Notes: a model not told the origin generated them from the letters alone. A stretch of DNA of 64,000 bases from Lysobacterales bacterium (GCA_014946745.1 JADCRD010000001.1:2354427-2418426); one strand, 5' to 3'; shown: positions 17,022 through 26,994, numbered from the stretch's first letter. A program made the numbers and translations.

Positions 17022-17186
17022 AGCCTCGGCTTGATGGAAACGGTGATCACGAAGACTGGGGGCAGCGCCTTGAAGCCTCGGAAGACCGGCCGCGGCGCTC
17101 GCTCCTGAACTCTGCAGCCTCCACGCGAACCCTCGCTGACCACCGGCCGCGGCCTCGCCTGCACAACAGACCGCGCACCCGGGCGC

Positions 17187-19100
17187 TCAACGTCGCGCCC
17201 GAAGCTTGGCCAGTTGAGCACTCGCATGATCACGCCACTGGTGCTTCTCGGCATCAGGAATCTGCCTGTCCGCATCGACCACGGCCAAGGCGCGCTCGTA
17301 GCTCGCGATCGCGCCTTCGGTGTTGCCCTGCCGCACATAGGCCTCGCCGAGGCTGTCGTGAGCGTTCGTCGATTCGGGGAACACGGTGGCGATCAGGCGC
17401 ATGACCTCGACGGCCTTGACCGGATCACCCGCGATCAAGCGGTAGCCGAGGCGGTTCGCCTCGCGCTCCTCCTCAGCGGCTGCCTCGGGGGCCGCCTGGA
17501 TGCGTTTGCGCCACGCGGCGGCGGCCTCGTCGAAGCGCCCGTCCTCAAGCGCGAACAGCGGGTGGCGCTCGGCCTCGGAAGCGCGCGACACCGTGCGCGT
17601 CGGTGCGCCGCGTCGAGTCAGCTCGAACGCGCCGGGCGCGACGATGCGCAGCTCGCTGCCGTTCCCGCTGTGAATCAGTCGGTCGGCTGCGATGGGCACC
17701 AGCTCGACGGCCGGCTCGAACGGCAGCCGGGCGAGGATCTTTCCGTCCTGCATGGCCACGTCCGTGTCGATCGCGCCGAACCGGTACTGGCCGCTCAAGC
17801 CATCGAGGCGGGCGGGGTCAAGTGCGACCCGCGCACGCACCGGCTCGGCGCCCGGCCAGCCGTACGCGGCGAACACCGCACGCTCGATCTCCGGAAAGAT
17901 CCGGAAACCGTTGTTCGAGTTCGCCATGAGGACGATGCCGCGGCCGCCATCAAGGCTGACCACGGCGTTGGCCTGGAAGCCCTCATCGGCGCCGGCATGG
18001 CCAAAAAACTCTGCGCCGTGCCGCTGGAACAGGAACACGCCCAGGCCGACGCCATCGCCGTCCTCGGCGTCACTGGTGCCGATCACCTTGGAGGTCATCT
18101 GGATGGCGATTTCCTGCAGGGCCGGCGAGGACTGGCCAGCGCGTGCGCGCGCGATTTCGATGAAGAACAGCGCGAGGTCCGAGGGCGTGGTCCACAGGCC
18201 GGCTGCGGCCATTTCGGGATAGCGATGACGCTTGCCCGCGATCGGCTGACCGTCGCTGCCATAGCCCACCGCCGCGTGGCGCAGACGCTCGGGCGACAGC
18301 GTCTGCTCGAAGCTGCTGTGGCGCATCCCGAAGGGCTCGAACACGAGCTCAGCGAGCGCATCGGGGTAGGTCTTGCCGGTGCGATCGATGAGCGCGAGCT
18401 GGGTGATCGTGGTGCCACCGCCGGAGTAGCGGAAACGCGCACCGGGGGCGAGATCGACGCGCACGGCCGCGGTGTTGGCAGGCGCCTCACCGTCGAGAAT
18501 CTGCTGCACCGTCGGCAGCGCAGCGCCTTCGGCGTAGCCCGGAAAGCCGTGGACGCTCGTACCCGCCGTGTGGCTGAGCAGCTTGCGCAAGGTCACGGGG
18601 GTAGCGCGAGTCAGCGCGTTCTCGGGCAATTTCCAGCTGTGCAGCAGCTCGTTCACCGGCTGATCCAGCGCGAGCGTGCCGTCGGCCGCGGCCCGCATCA
18701 CACCGAGCGCGTTGACGGACTTGCTGATCGAGCCCGCGAGGAACAGCGTTTCCGGCGTGGCACGGCTGTCCGTTTCGGCCTCCGCCATGCCGTAGGCCTT
18801 CGCCCACTGCAGTTCGTAGTTGTCGAACACGGCGATGCTGAGCGCCGGCACACGATGCTCACGCATGCGCTCGTCGATGCTCCAGTTCGGCGCCTCGCCC
18901 TCGACCACGACAGGCGGCAGCAGGCCGCGTTCGATCGCTTCGATGCGCTGGGTCACCGCCGCAGGTACAGCGGGGCGCACCTCAGGCGCGCCGGATTCCG
19001 CACTGCCCGGCTGAACCGATGGGCCGCCCGCGCAACTGGTCAGCAGGACTACAGCCACGCAAAGTGTGCAGATCTTGTTCGACAGAACTTTCAAGGCCAT
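17187..19100 (-). CDS. Lipoprotein serine hydrolase of the beta-lactamase/PBP fold with TPR-like C-terminus
   Basis: 637-residue predicted lipoprotein (hydrophobic segment CTLCVAVVLLTSC, lipidated Cys23). Residues about 70-430 form a class C beta-lactamase-like domain: SISK at 124-127 is the SxxK nucleophile motif, YSGGG occupies the YxN position (a glycine variant seen in the wider family) and FGHAGADEGF is the HxG-like triad. Residues about 440-510 resemble the DUF3471-like beta domain, and 510-637 contains two or three TPR-like helices (DSLGEAYVRQGNTEGAIASY). Such proteins are esterases or D-aminopeptidases of the cell envelope rather than antibiotic-resistance enzymes. The start is ATG 19100; the 130 residues open upstream run through intergenic repeat sequence and are not counted. 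Its gene faces no close operon partner. Confidence 0.82.
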   Translation of the reverse strand: MALKVLSNKICTLCVAVVLLTSCAGGPSVQPGSAESGAPEVRPAVPAAVTQRIEAIERGLLPPVVVEGEAPNWSIDERMREHRVPALSIAVFDNYELQWAKAYGMAEAETDSRATPETLFLAGSISKSVNALGVMRAAADGTLALDQPVNELLHSWKLPENALTRATPVTLRKLLSHTAGTSVHGFPGYAEGAALPTVQQILDGEAPANTAAVRVDLAPGARFRYSGGGTTITQLALIDRTGKTYPDALAELVFEPFGMRHSSFEQTLSPERLRHAAVGYGSDGQPIAGKRHRYPEMAAAGLWTTPSDLALFFIEIARARAGQSSPALQEIAIQMTSKVIGTSDAEDGDGVGLGVFLFQRHGAEFFGHAGADEGFQANAVVSLDGGRGIVLMANSNNGFRIFPEIERAVFAAYGWPGAEPVRARVALDPARLDGLSGQYRFGAIDTDVAMQDGKILARLPFEPAVELVPIAADRLIHSGNGSELRIVAPGAFELTRRGAPTRTVSRASEAERHPLFALEDGRFDEAAAAWRKRIQAAPEAAAEEEREANRLGYRLIAGDPVKAVEVMRLIATVFPESTNAHDSLGEAYVRQGNTEGAIASYERALAVVDADRQIPDAEKHQWRDHASAQLAKLRARR

Positions 19101-19328
19101 GGTCTCGGCGGCGGAGAGACCGCAGTATAGGTGCGCGCCTGTGCCCAAGGTGGGCCGCCCTCCGCGTTCCAGGCACGGCATGTCCGAGGGTTCGATGCCT
19201 GCCTGCGTTGGCAAGCGCCATGCGGTCGGGCGATCGATGCAGACGCCCGCACCCGCAATCCGGCCTGCCGCCGGAGCTCGCGCCGCGAATCCGGGAGGCA
19301 ACTGCTGTTTTTGCGCGGAGGAGATTGA

Positions 19329-19412
19329 GGCAACACGGATCAAGCATTGACGTGCTCGCTCCGCAGGCGCGCCCTCCATGGCGCGCGACAACGCTGGATG
19401 TTTCAGCGTTGC
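19329..19412 (+). repeat. Dispersed palindromic repeat, copy 2
   Basis: The copy starts GGCAACACGGATCA, followed about 40 bases later by the palindrome GCGCGCC-CTCCAT-GGCGCGC and then by arms CAACGCTG and CAGCGTTG. The same three boxes in the same order occur at 32961-33041 and 61541-61620. It lies between two minus-strand genes and interrupts nothing visible. Confidence 0.7.
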
Positions 19413-19479
19413 GGCCTGCGCCAACTTCAGCCCAAACGCCTGCCTCAACGCCGCAGGACATTCCCGAGCCTCAAGCGCA

Positions 19480-19515
19480 CAGCCGCCCATGTGCCAACTG
19501 GCGCATGGGCGGCTG
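19480..19515. terminator. Long GC-rich hairpin downstream of the RTX-like gene
   Basis: The arms CAGCCGCCCATG and CATGGGCGGCTG pair perfectly around a short GCC/GGC-extended loop, 40 bases after the stop of the minus-strand RTX-like gene. There is no T tract on either side. Confidence 0.6.
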
Positions 19516-19555
19516 CGTTCCTTCGTGATCCAGCGTCGGCTGGATCAATCAGGCA

Positions 19556-22500
19556 TCAGTTGCAGATCGAATTGCCGTTCCAGCTGCCGTTGAACAGGCT
19601 GGCGGCGACGTGGGTCTGGTTCCAGTGCTTGGTGTCGCTGCCACCGCCGCCGGTGCGGATATCGCGCTGGTTGCTGGAATTGCCGGTCAGCACGTCGTTG
19701 TTGCTGTTGCCGAACAGGTAGTCGCGCGGATCGGGCGTGCTGGTCGAATAGCCGTCCAACGTGTCGTTGCCGCTGTTGCCGAAGGCGAAGTTGGTGCCTT
19801 CCACCGCGCGCAGTCGATCCGCGCCGTCGTTGCCGAAGGTGGTGTCGGTGCCGCCGCCGGAGTTGATGGCGTCGTCGCCGTTCTGCCCCATCACCAGATC
19901 GCCGTCGCCCGCGCCGTCGAGGGTGTCGTTGCCGTCTGCGCCGAAGATCGCGTCGTTGCCGGCATCGCCGCGGCCGAAGTCCGCACCGGCGCCGCCCAGC
20001 AGAACGTCGATGCCATTGCCGCCCAGCAGGAAATCGTCGCCGTCGGCACCGGTCAGCACATCGAGGCTATCGCCGCCCTGCAGGGAGTCGTTGTCCTCGC
20101 CGCCGAACAGCAGGTCCGGCCCGTTCTCGCCGCGCACGTCGTCCGTCCCGGCATTGCCGAACAGCAGGTCGAGGCCATCGCCTCCCCAGATGCGGTCCTT
20201 GCCGTCGTTGCCGAACACGATGTCGGCGTCCGCATCGCCCGCGATGATGTCGCAGCCCTCGTTGCCGAACAGCACGTCGATGCCGTTGCCGCCGGCGATG
20301 TTGTCGCTGTCGGCATTGCCGAAGATCAGGTCCGGGCCGTCGTCACCGCGCAGCACGTCAGCACTTTCGTTGCCGAAGATCAGGTCGACACCGGCATTGC
20401 CGTTGATGCTGTCGATGCCGCGGTTGCCGAACAGCAGGTCGATGCCGTCGCTGCCGAAGATGCGGTCGTCGCCCTCGTTGCCGAAGACCAGATCGGCACC
20501 GCCGTTGCCCGACAGGGTTTCCGTCTTCTGCGAGTTGTCGTTGCCGAAGATCACGTCGAAGCCATCGCCACCGTTGACGGTGTCGGAATCCTGATTGCCG
20601 AACAGCAGGTCGATACCGTCGTCGCCATTGATCAGATCCTCGCCGGCGCCACCGAAGGCCAGATCGGCGCCTGCATTGCCGTTGAGGGCGTCCGCGGCCG
20701 GACCGCCGAAGATCAGGTCGAAGCTGTCGTTGCCCTGGAGGGTGTCGCTGCCGTTGGCACCGAACAGGATGTCGACGCCATCGTTGCCGAACAGGCGGTC
20801 ATTGCCCTCGCCGCCGAAGATCAGGTCAACCAGGCCGGGCGAACCGAACACGGTGTCGTCCCCTTCGTTGCCGAACAGCAGGTCGCTGCCGTCATTGCCG
20901 GTGACGGTGTCGCTGCCGACGTTGCCGAACACGAAGTCGGTATCGCGGCCGCCGTCGAGCTGATCGTTGCCGGTGTTGCCGAACACGAAGTCCTGGCCCG
21001 CATTGGCCTGCGCGGTGTCGTTGCCGGCATCGCCGAAGATGAAATCCCCCATCAGCGGAAACACCCCGGCGATGCTGGTGTTGCTGCCGGCGATGAAGTC
21101 GTTGCCGTCGTTGCCGAAGAAGAAGCTGCCGAAGGGCACCGGCAGGCCGTTGATGCCGATCACCCCAGGCACCAGGTTGGCGAGCGAGTCGTCGCCGGCC
21201 TCGCCGAAAATGAAGTCGACGCCCATTTCGCCCTGCACCGAATCGTTGCCCGCGGCGCCGCCGAACAGGAGGGAGTCGGCCAGAATCAGATCCGCGTAGC
21301 CATGGCTGTCGACGCTGCCATCCTCGCCGCGATCCGCCGCCACCTCACCGCCAAACAGAGCATCGCTCCCGGCCTGACCGACGATCAGGTTGCCGACGTC
21401 AAAGTCGAGCACCACCGGGCCAGCGGTGACGGTGTAGGTGTTGCCGGCGCTGCCGTGGATCTGGTCGTCGTCGCGCCCGCCGAACAGGAAATCGTGGTCG
21501 TCACCGCCGTAGATGCGGTCACGCCCCGGCCCCGCGAAGACCGCGTCGTAGCCGGCGTGCGATTCGATGCAGTCGTCGCCGCGGAAGGTGAAGATCAGGT
21601 TGTGTCCGTTACCGGTCACCACGTGGTCGTTCCACGGCGTCGCGAACACCACGCTGATGCCTGCGAGGTTGAACTCGAAGTTCCAGGTCTCGTTCTTGCA
21701 CAGCTGCTCCTCGCCCTTGGCCGGCGCATAGGCCACCCACGGCGCCGACTTGCTGGCCTGGGCGCGATCGAGCGCCGCGTCGAAGCGCTCGTCGGACCAG
21801 GTCGGGCTCAGCCACTCGCTGAAGTAGTCGCGATACGCCAGCGCCTCGGCGGCCACGGCGGTGTTCTCCACGCGATCGGCCTGGGCCTGGATCTGTGCCT
21901 CCAAGGCCGCAGCCCAGGTGTTCAGCGCGACCTCGCTGTCGGCTTCCATGGCCTGCGCATCGGCATCGATGGCGGCGTAGCCCGCGCCGTTCTCGTCGAC
22001 AGGCATTTCCGGCGCATAGGTTTCGATTCCGGCAAGGCTCGCGCACTGCGCATACAGATCGGGCATGCGCTGCAGTTCGGCCTCGGCGGCGGCGATGCTG
22101 GCTTCGATCCGGTCGCTGCCGGACTCGTCTTCAGGTGCCTGCGCCACCACCTGCTGCAGCTCGGTCAGCTGCTTTTCGCCCTGCGCGTGGACGGCCTGCA
22201 GGCAGGCCTGCACCTCGCGCTCGAAGCGCGCGGCCACGCCCGCGCCAAAGCCCTCGAAGCTCTGCGCGGCCGCGAGGATCAGGCCTTCATCGGTGCCAGC
22301 CTGGACGAGGAAGCGATCGTGCAGGCGCTGCGCGGCGCTCGCTGCCGCGTCGATCCTGCTGCGACCCAGAGCCGCCTGCTCGACGTGCAGATCGTGCAGG
22401 GTCTGCAGCTCGGCCTGCATGTCGGATCGAAAGCGCTCGACCAGCTCCAGATGCAGCTGGCCGACATCGGCCACGCGCCGATACAGCTCGGCCTGTGCCG

Positions 22501-23092
22501 CCAGCAGGGCGACGCGGTCCGCTTGATCGGGCGTGACCGGCACCAGCTCGCCCGGCACATCCAGCGACCACAGCGGCGCAAACGCGGCGGCCGGCAGCGG
22601 CATAGCGACCCGCCCGTCCAGCAGTTCGCCTCGCAGCGCGAAGCGCTGCCGGTCACCCGGCTGGACCAGATCGTCGGCAAGGAAGACACCGGTGACGTCC
22701 GGGCCGAACTCCAGGGCGACCACCTGATCGAGGCTCGGATCGAAGCGGATGGCGTGCTCGCGCAGGATCGTCGAGCGCTCAAGGTCGACCACCCACAGGT
22801 GCAGTTGATCCTTCTCTCGACCGACGTAGACAGCGCCGCTGAACGGCGCCGGCACCCACAGCTCCTTGGCCGCCAGGTCCGACTTCGCGGTCGTGGTCTG
22901 AGCGGACATCGGCGCGCCCGGGAGCTGCGCCAGATCGGCCTGGGCGGCCACCGAGCCGCCGCAGGCAATGAGGGACGCAGCAAAGATCACGCGATGCAGG
23001 GGCAGGCTTGGCGACCGCGGGCGTGGCGCTGCCGAAGCAGGAGCATGTCGATGCGCAGGGGAAAAGGGTTCAGGAAAGCGTGGGAGCTTCAT
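19556..23092 (-). CDS. RTX-like calcium-binding repeat protein with N-terminal signal peptide
   Basis: 1178-residue exported protein. A long basic, Pro-rich n-region precedes the hydrophobic segment VIFAASLIACGGSVAAQA, an unusual but recognisable signal peptide. Residues about 60-220 are a beta-rich region, 220-500 is strongly helical with possible coiled coil (AELQTLHDLHVEQAAL), and from about 540 to 1150 there are roughly 25-30 nonapeptide pairs of the form FGNxGxDxxxGxDGxDLL, repeating every 18 residues. These match the parallel beta-roll of RTX proteins that bind Ca2+ through Gly-Asp turns. The tail (SLFNGSWNGNSICN) is not a typical type I secretion signal and no type I secretion genes are near. 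It may be an extracellular adhesin or surface-layer-like protein. ATG 23092 was chosen because the signal peptide follows; the frame is open to 23215. Confidence 0.8.
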   Translation of the reverse strand: MKLPRFPEPFSPAHRHAPASAAPRPRSPSLPLHRVIFAASLIACGGSVAAQADLAQLPGAPMSAQTTTAKSDLAAKELWVPAPFSGAVYVGREKDQLHLWVVDLERSTILREHAIRFDPSLDQVVALEFGPDVTGVFLADDLVQPGDRQRFALRGELLDGRVAMPLPAAAFAPLWSLDVPGELVPVTPDQADRVALLAAQAELYRRVADVGQLHLELVERFRSDMQAELQTLHDLHVEQAALGRSRIDAAASAAQRLHDRFLVQAGTDEGLILAAAQSFEGFGAGVAARFEREVQACLQAVHAQGEKQLTELQQVVAQAPEDESGSDRIEASIAAAEAELQRMPDLYAQCASLAGIETYAPEMPVDENGAGYAAIDADAQAMEADSEVALNTWAAALEAQIQAQADRVENTAVAAEALAYRDYFSEWLSPTWSDERFDAALDRAQASKSAPWVAYAPAKGEEQLCKNETWNFEFNLAGISVVFATPWNDHVVTGNGHNLIFTFRGDDCIESHAGYDAVFAGPGRDRIYGGDDHDFLFGGRDDDQIHGSAGNTYTVTAGPVVLDFDVGNLIVGQAGSDALFGGEVAADRGEDGSVDSHGYADLILADSLLFGGAAGNDSVQGEMGVDFIFGEAGDDSLANLVPGVIGINGLPVPFGSFFFGNDGNDFIAGSNTSIAGVFPLMGDFIFGDAGNDTAQANAGQDFVFGNTGNDQLDGGRDTDFVFGNVGSDTVTGNDGSDLLFGNEGDDTVFGSPGLVDLIFGGEGNDRLFGNDGVDILFGANGSDTLQGNDSFDLIFGGPAADALNGNAGADLAFGGAGEDLINGDDGIDLLFGNQDSDTVNGGDGFDVIFGNDNSQKTETLSGNGGADLVFGNEGDDRIFGSDGIDLLFGNRGIDSINGNAGVDLIFGNESADVLRGDDGPDLIFGNADSDNIAGGNGIDVLFGNEGCDIIAGDADADIVFGNDGKDRIWGGDGLDLLFGNAGTDDVRGENGPDLLFGGEDNDSLQGGDSLDVLTGADGDDFLLGGNGIDVLLGGAGADFGRGDAGNDAIFGADGNDTLDGAGDGDLVMGQNGDDAINSGGGTDTTFGNDGADRLRAVEGTNFAFGNSGNDTLDGYSTSTPDPRDYLFGNSNNDVLTGNSSNQRDIRTGGGGSDTKHWNQTHVAASLFNGSWNGNSICN

Positions 23093-23291
23093 GGCAAACC
23101 TCGTGCTGGGTTGAGGCGGCTGCGGGGCGGGCCGCGAGGCGCACCCTGGGACGCAAACCGCCCCAGCACTAAGGCGCGCAACGGCGCCGCAGTTCGAGGA
23201 ACAGGAGGGGACCAAGACGGGAAGACGGACCCATAGGCCATTGATTCAAATTAGCTTTTTCGGATTTCTCCGCGCCAGAAACGCGCCCGAC

Positions 23292-23387
23292 TCAAGCCGC
23301 GCGCGTTCCCGCGCGGGTCAGCGGCATCAGGCACACGGCGATCACGACAAGCATCGAGAGACAGCTCAGCAGCGTTCTCTTGATCAT
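23292..23387 (-). CDS. Possible 31-residue hydrophobic peptide
   Basis: A short frame reads MIKRTLLSCLSMLVVIAVCL then MPLTRAGTRAA: two basic residues, one 18-residue hydrophobic helix and a polar tail, as in a small membrane peptide or a bare signal sequence. There is no strong ribosome-binding site and no neighbour to support it. It is the only plausible coding sequence in the gap 23093-23737, which also holds the RTX-like gene's promoter region. Confidence 0.25.
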   Translation of the reverse strand: MIKRTLLSCLSMLVVIAVCLMPLTRAGTRAA

Positions 23388-23737
23388 GTGCTATCCAGCA
23401 AGGACAAACTGAAGAAGACGACAGGCTCGCGCGAGGCGGTTGCGCCGACTCTGCGAGTCGCCGTTGCAAAGCGGCAAAGCGGATCGCCACCGCCCAAGGC
23501 TGGAACTCGCACGCTGTACGCAGCGATCGAGGCGTATCCCAGCGTTTGCTTCGGACGCAGGCGCAAATCTGGATGCCAGCCCGACCGCAGTTGCGCGCCT
23601 GCCCCCGCCTGACATCAGCCTGGCCGCGGAACTTCCACTCTCCGCGTCAGTCGTGTTCTTGCGCGGTCGACCCGATCTCGCCCTCGCCCTCGCCAAGTCA
23701 AGCGGGTCCACGGGGAACTTTCTTCAAGGAGCTACCC

Positions 23738-24187
23738 ATGCTGTTGCCCAGGCTCGTCGCCCTTTTGCTGATCGCCCCCTTCGCTCTACACGCATCGCTC
23801 AACCCTGCGCACGCTGCGCAGGAAACGGTGGTCGAGACCACGGTGGCCGAGGCCCCGCCCAACGACCTGCCCGACGAAACACGCATTGCCAACGATCTGA
23901 AGGCCCACTCGCAGATCGCCCGCCTGTCGGCCCTGGCAAGCACGCCGAGCGCTGAACTCCAGGCCAATCACACCAGCATCCGCAGCTCGGTCCGCAAGGG
24001 CGAGGTGCTCGAGTTCCGCGTGACCTCGCTGTACTACGCCGATGCGAAGGGAGAACCGCAGCGCGAAGTGGACTCGTTGGTCAGCTATCGGATGACCGGC
24101 GACCGCTGGAGCCTGCGAGACGTCAAGGTGACGGACACCCGCGAAACGCAGCCCGCCCGCACCGACAGCGCTACCGAGCCCTGCTGA
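23738..24187 (+). CDS. Small secreted protein, unknown function
   Basis: 149-residue protein with a clear signal peptide (MLLPRLVALLLIAPFALHASL, probable cleavage after AHA). The mature part has a charged helix (TRIANDLKAHSQIARLSALA) followed by a small domain with alternating beta-like segments (EVLEFRVTSLYYADAKG, SLVSYRMTGDRWSLRDVKV) that recalls NTF2- or DUF-type small periplasmic proteins. It is not assigned to a named family. The start ATG 23738 follows AAGGAG with 7 bases spacing, which decides it over the open upstream frame. It stands alone: the neighbours on both sides are on the minus strand. Confidence 0.65.
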   Translation: MLLPRLVALLLIAPFALHASLNPAHAAQETVVETTVAEAPPNDLPDETRIANDLKAHSQIARLSALASTPSAELQANHTSIRSSVRKGEVLEFRVTSLYYADAKGEPQREVDSLVSYRMTGDRWSLRDVKVTDTRETQPARTDSATEPC

Positions 24188-24528
24188 GTCGCGGCTGCCT
24201 GCTCCACCACAACCGGCAGAAACCGTAGTCGCCCTGCATTACGCGGGGTGACTGCGCCTTGAGCGGCGGTTCGAGGCGCCCTGCAGGCCGGGCGGGGAGT
24301 TCGTGCAACTTTGCTAGACCTGAGCCCGGGCTTCCCTCGGATCACGCGCTGCAGCCACAGCCCATGGCCGTGACGCCCGACCCTGCTCGGCCGGGCCTGT
24401 CATCTGCGTGTTCTGATTGCGCGCGGTAGACGCGCGCAGTCCGGCGCGCTTGTCCTTTCCACTCCAGCCCGACAACCAGCTGCGGGTCAAGCTCGCGGGT
24501 GATTGCCCGGTGCTGCGGGGGAAGCCGC
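24188..24528. other. Convergent intergenic region, no gene seen
   Basis: This 341-base gap lies between the end of the small secreted protein gene and the end of the minus-strand gene at 24529. Both flanking genes point into it. No convincing hairpin with a T tract, small gene or RNA was recognised. Confidence 0.6.
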
Positions 24529-26010
24529 TCAGAACCGGGCGTTGTTGACGATGAAGGTCTGCGGCTGCAGGCCCCACTCGGTGAACACCGTGGCGCGTGG
24601 CACGCCGAGGTCGTCGAAGATGCGGTTCGACATCCGGTCGTCCGGCTGCTTGTGGTCGAAGATGGTGCTGCCGCGGCCCAGCCAGTGCATGGTGACCTGG
24701 TAGCCCTTGGTTTCCTTGCCAAAGAGATCCTTCTGGGTGTGGGGCACTGCCACCACCCAATAGTTGCGGTTCCTCGCCATGTAGCCCTGGATCCAGTCCT
24801 GGGTGGTGTGGAAGGTCGGGTCATTGGAGGCGCGCATGTGGTTCCAGCGCACCTTCAACAGATCCTTGAACAGTGAGATTTCGAGGCGCTTCTTGGCCTC
24901 CTTGCGCATGGCCTCGTCGTTGTCGGGCCAGGCGACCTGTCCGCTCTTCAGGTTCGCGCCCATGCTCTTCAGCTTGCCCCAGTCGCTGAACACATCAGCG
25001 CGCCAGTTCTGTACGGCGGTTGTCATCGCGTCGAACAGCTCCGCCACCTTGGTGCGAGCCTGGCCCAGCGCGACCGTGAAGTCGCCTGCGCTTGGCCCCT
25101 TGTCCTTGGCCAGCTGCTCGAACAGCACCTTCAATGCGCCCGAGACAACGCCAGCGCCCGGAAAGCCCAAGCCGCCGACGGCCCCGGCAATAGCCTGCAT
25201 GGCCGAGTTCAGCAGCAGCTGCACGGTGTTCCCCGCATCGAGCCCGATCAGGCCACCCACGGTGTCGACCAGCCCGGCGTTCGAGATGAATACGTTCTGC
25301 ACGAAGCTCTCAACGCGTGCGAAGTAGTTGCGCACCAGCTCGCGATAGTCGATCTCCACTCGCAGCTGGGTCAGCACGGCATCCCAGGCCGCGGCCGGGA
25401 TGTCGTCGGGCTTTCGCAGGTTGGCCAGAGCCGCCAGCGTCAACAGGCTGCTGTGCGGATCAAAGCCAAGCTGGCCGGCGATGTAGGTGAAGGCGCGTTT
25501 CTCGTCACCGCTGAAGCTTGGAAAGTTGAGCCCGCTGACAGTGTTGAGGAAGGTGAAGCCATCCATCTCGACCGGCAGCCCTTCTGCCTCGGACTGGGCG
25601 AACGCATCGAGCGCAATCAGGCTCTGTCGCATCGCCTGCCCTGCTTCCGCGCGAAGCGGGTGCTCTTCGGGCAGCGCCTCAAGCACGAAGCGGTTGCAGC
25701 CGTCATAGGCCAGCACGAAGGGAAAGATGTGCCCTCCCGGCGCCTGCATGTTCTCCACCGGGCGCGGCCGCTCGTCGAGCGCCACGGCTTCTGCCCACAC
25801 GCCCCAGTGGCGCGCATCGATCTGCTCGAAGCTGCGGAAACGGAACGCATGCCGCAGCCGGCTGATCGGCTGGGTGGTGAGGGTCGGCGGGGCGGCTTCG
25901 GTGGCAGCGGTGACATCGAGAAACTCACCGTCGCGGGTGCGGATCCGCCAGATGCCGTTGAAGGCCATGTCGATGAAGGTCGGGTCGGCGGGCGTGCGTT
26001 CGCGTGCCAT
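24529..26010 (-). CDS. Hypothetical protein, 493 residues
   Basis: Family not recognised. The N-terminal 100 residues contain FNGIWRIRTRDGEFLDVTA and FRSFEQIDARHWGVWAEAVA, a beta-rich domain that could bind a surface or ligand. The middle has long amphipathic helices and one glycine-rich, mildly hydrophobic helix at about 275-320 (NTVQLLLNSAMQAIAGAVGG), reminiscent of membrane-active or glycine-zipper segments. The C-terminal part (DWIQGYMARNRNYWVVAVPH) looks like a compact domain. There is no signal peptide. ATG 26010 is preceded by AGGAAG at good spacing, so the longer upstream frame is rejected. A stand-alone gene; it could be a toxin-like or phage-tail-associated protein, but nothing seen proves this. 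Confidence 0.6.
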   Translation of the reverse strand: MARERTPADPTFIDMAFNGIWRIRTRDGEFLDVTAATEAAPPTLTTQPISRLRHAFRFRSFEQIDARHWGVWAEAVALDERPRPVENMQAPGGHIFPFVLAYDGCNRFVLEALPEEHPLRAEAGQAMRQSLIALDAFAQSEAEGLPVEMDGFTFLNTVSGLNFPSFSGDEKRAFTYIAGQLGFDPHSSLLTLAALANLRKPDDIPAAAWDAVLTQLRVEIDYRELVRNYFARVESFVQNVFISNAGLVDTVGGLIGLDAGNTVQLLLNSAMQAIAGAVGGLGFPGAGVVSGALKVLFEQLAKDKGPSAGDFTVALGQARTKVAELFDAMTTAVQNWRADVFSDWGKLKSMGANLKSGQVAWPDNDEAMRKEAKKRLEISLFKDLLKVRWNHMRASNDPTFHTTQDWIQGYMARNRNYWVVAVPHTQKDLFGKETKGYQVTMHWLGRGSTIFDHKQPDDRMSNRIFDDLGVPRATVFTEWGLQPQTFIVNNARF

Positions 26011-26349
26011 GTGTGCGCTTCCTGTGTCGGGATGAGACGTCGCTGGGAGGTGTGCGGAGCGGGCTGCCATCAGGCTGGCGCGGTCGCGGCGGCAGTTCCG
26101 GCCACTGGCCGGTGCGACCAGGCCCAGGGTCGAACGGGCGTGTGTGGCGGACGGAACGTCCTGCGTTGGAGCACGCGGCGGTGCGTCGTGACGCAAGCGT
26201 GCTGTGAACACACCACCCCGTCCACCTGTCGCATCTGACAGGCTGCGGCTTCGGGGGTCGCCGACCGTGGCGTGTACGGGTGCCGCTCGCCACGCTCTGA
26301 ATGAGCGTGCGATCGCAGGTGAACGGCACGCTGCGACGTCTTGCGACTC
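26011..26349. other. Intergenic region upstream of the 493-residue gene
   Basis: 339 bases between two minus-strand genes. It must contain the promoter of the gene ending at 24529 (or its operon leader), but no clear -35/-10 pair, RNA or additional gene was recognised. Confidence 0.5.
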
Positions 26350-26994
26350 TCAGCCCCCGGGAGCGGACGCGGTGAGCTCGCTGGGCAGTTCGCTAAGCAG
26401 CGCGTCATAGCGCTGCAGCAGCCGTGCTTCGCCTTCCGCCATTTCCGCTGCCCAGTACTGGTTGAGCCGGAAGAAGCGGAGTCCGTCCATCAGATCGGTC
26501 GCGAGTACCGTGGCGAAGTAGACCTGATTGCGAGCGGTGTAACGCTCCTGCTCCTGATACGCCGCAGAGAGCTTGATCAGAACCTCGGGCGGCAGCTGAT
26601 CGACCACGCTTGAGTTGAGAAGCGCTTGGAACGCCGCATCCGAGAGCCGCAGTTCGCGAGCCCCCTCGGCGGCAACTTCAGGCTGCTCGAAGCGGCCTTC
26701 CAGGCGCAGCAGGTCCGAGGCCGCCGCGTATTGGGTCTCCGCCTTTCGATGGAAGGCAATGGCCTCGGCACAGGCCGCGCGGTGGGTGCGGACCTCGTCG
26801 GCGACTTGCGACAAGAGACTCTGCAGCGTTGCCGCCTGCGCTTCCCGTTCTCGCCAGCTGTCCAAGGCCAAGGCCAGCAGCACACCCACGACGATCAGGC
26901 CGACTTCCGCAAACACCCGACCCGCGCGGCCCGCCATCATTCGGCCGGAGGCAGGCTCGCTTTTTCCTGCTTCTATGGGCGCGTCATTACTCAC
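26350..26994 (-). CDS. Single-pass membrane protein, DUF6090-like
   Basis: 214-residue protein with a cytoplasmic N-terminus of about 25 residues, one transmembrane helix ([21 protein letters not shown]) followed by a Trp-Arg-rich boundary and a long helical periplasmic domain ([20 protein letters not shown], then LLRLEGRF and [16 protein letters not shown]). The E-x-x-LIVxGVLLALxxDxW arrangement matches the DUF6090 family of unknown function. Its ATG overlaps the stop of the upstream DUF2846 lipoprotein gene by 4 bases (ATGA), so both are translated from one message. Confidence 0.65.
   Translation of the reverse strand: MSNDAPIEAGKSEPASGRMMAGRAGRVFAEVGLIVVGVLLALALDSWREREAQAATLQSLLSQVADEVRTHRAACAEAIAFHRKAETQYAAASDLLRLEGRFEQPEVAAEGARELRLSDAAFQALLNSSVVDQLPPEVLIKLSAAYQEQERYTARNQVYFATVLATDLMDGLRFFRLNQYWAAEMAEGEARLLQRYDALLSELPSELTASAPGG

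Noticed and set aside
19610-23236. A 1208-residue open frame on the plus strand opposite the RTX-like gene, repetitive and rich in VVAE/VEAI patterns
   Set aside because: It is antisense to the strongly patterned RTX-like gene; periodic GC-rich codons keep the opposite frame open. No ribosome-binding site or domain supports it.
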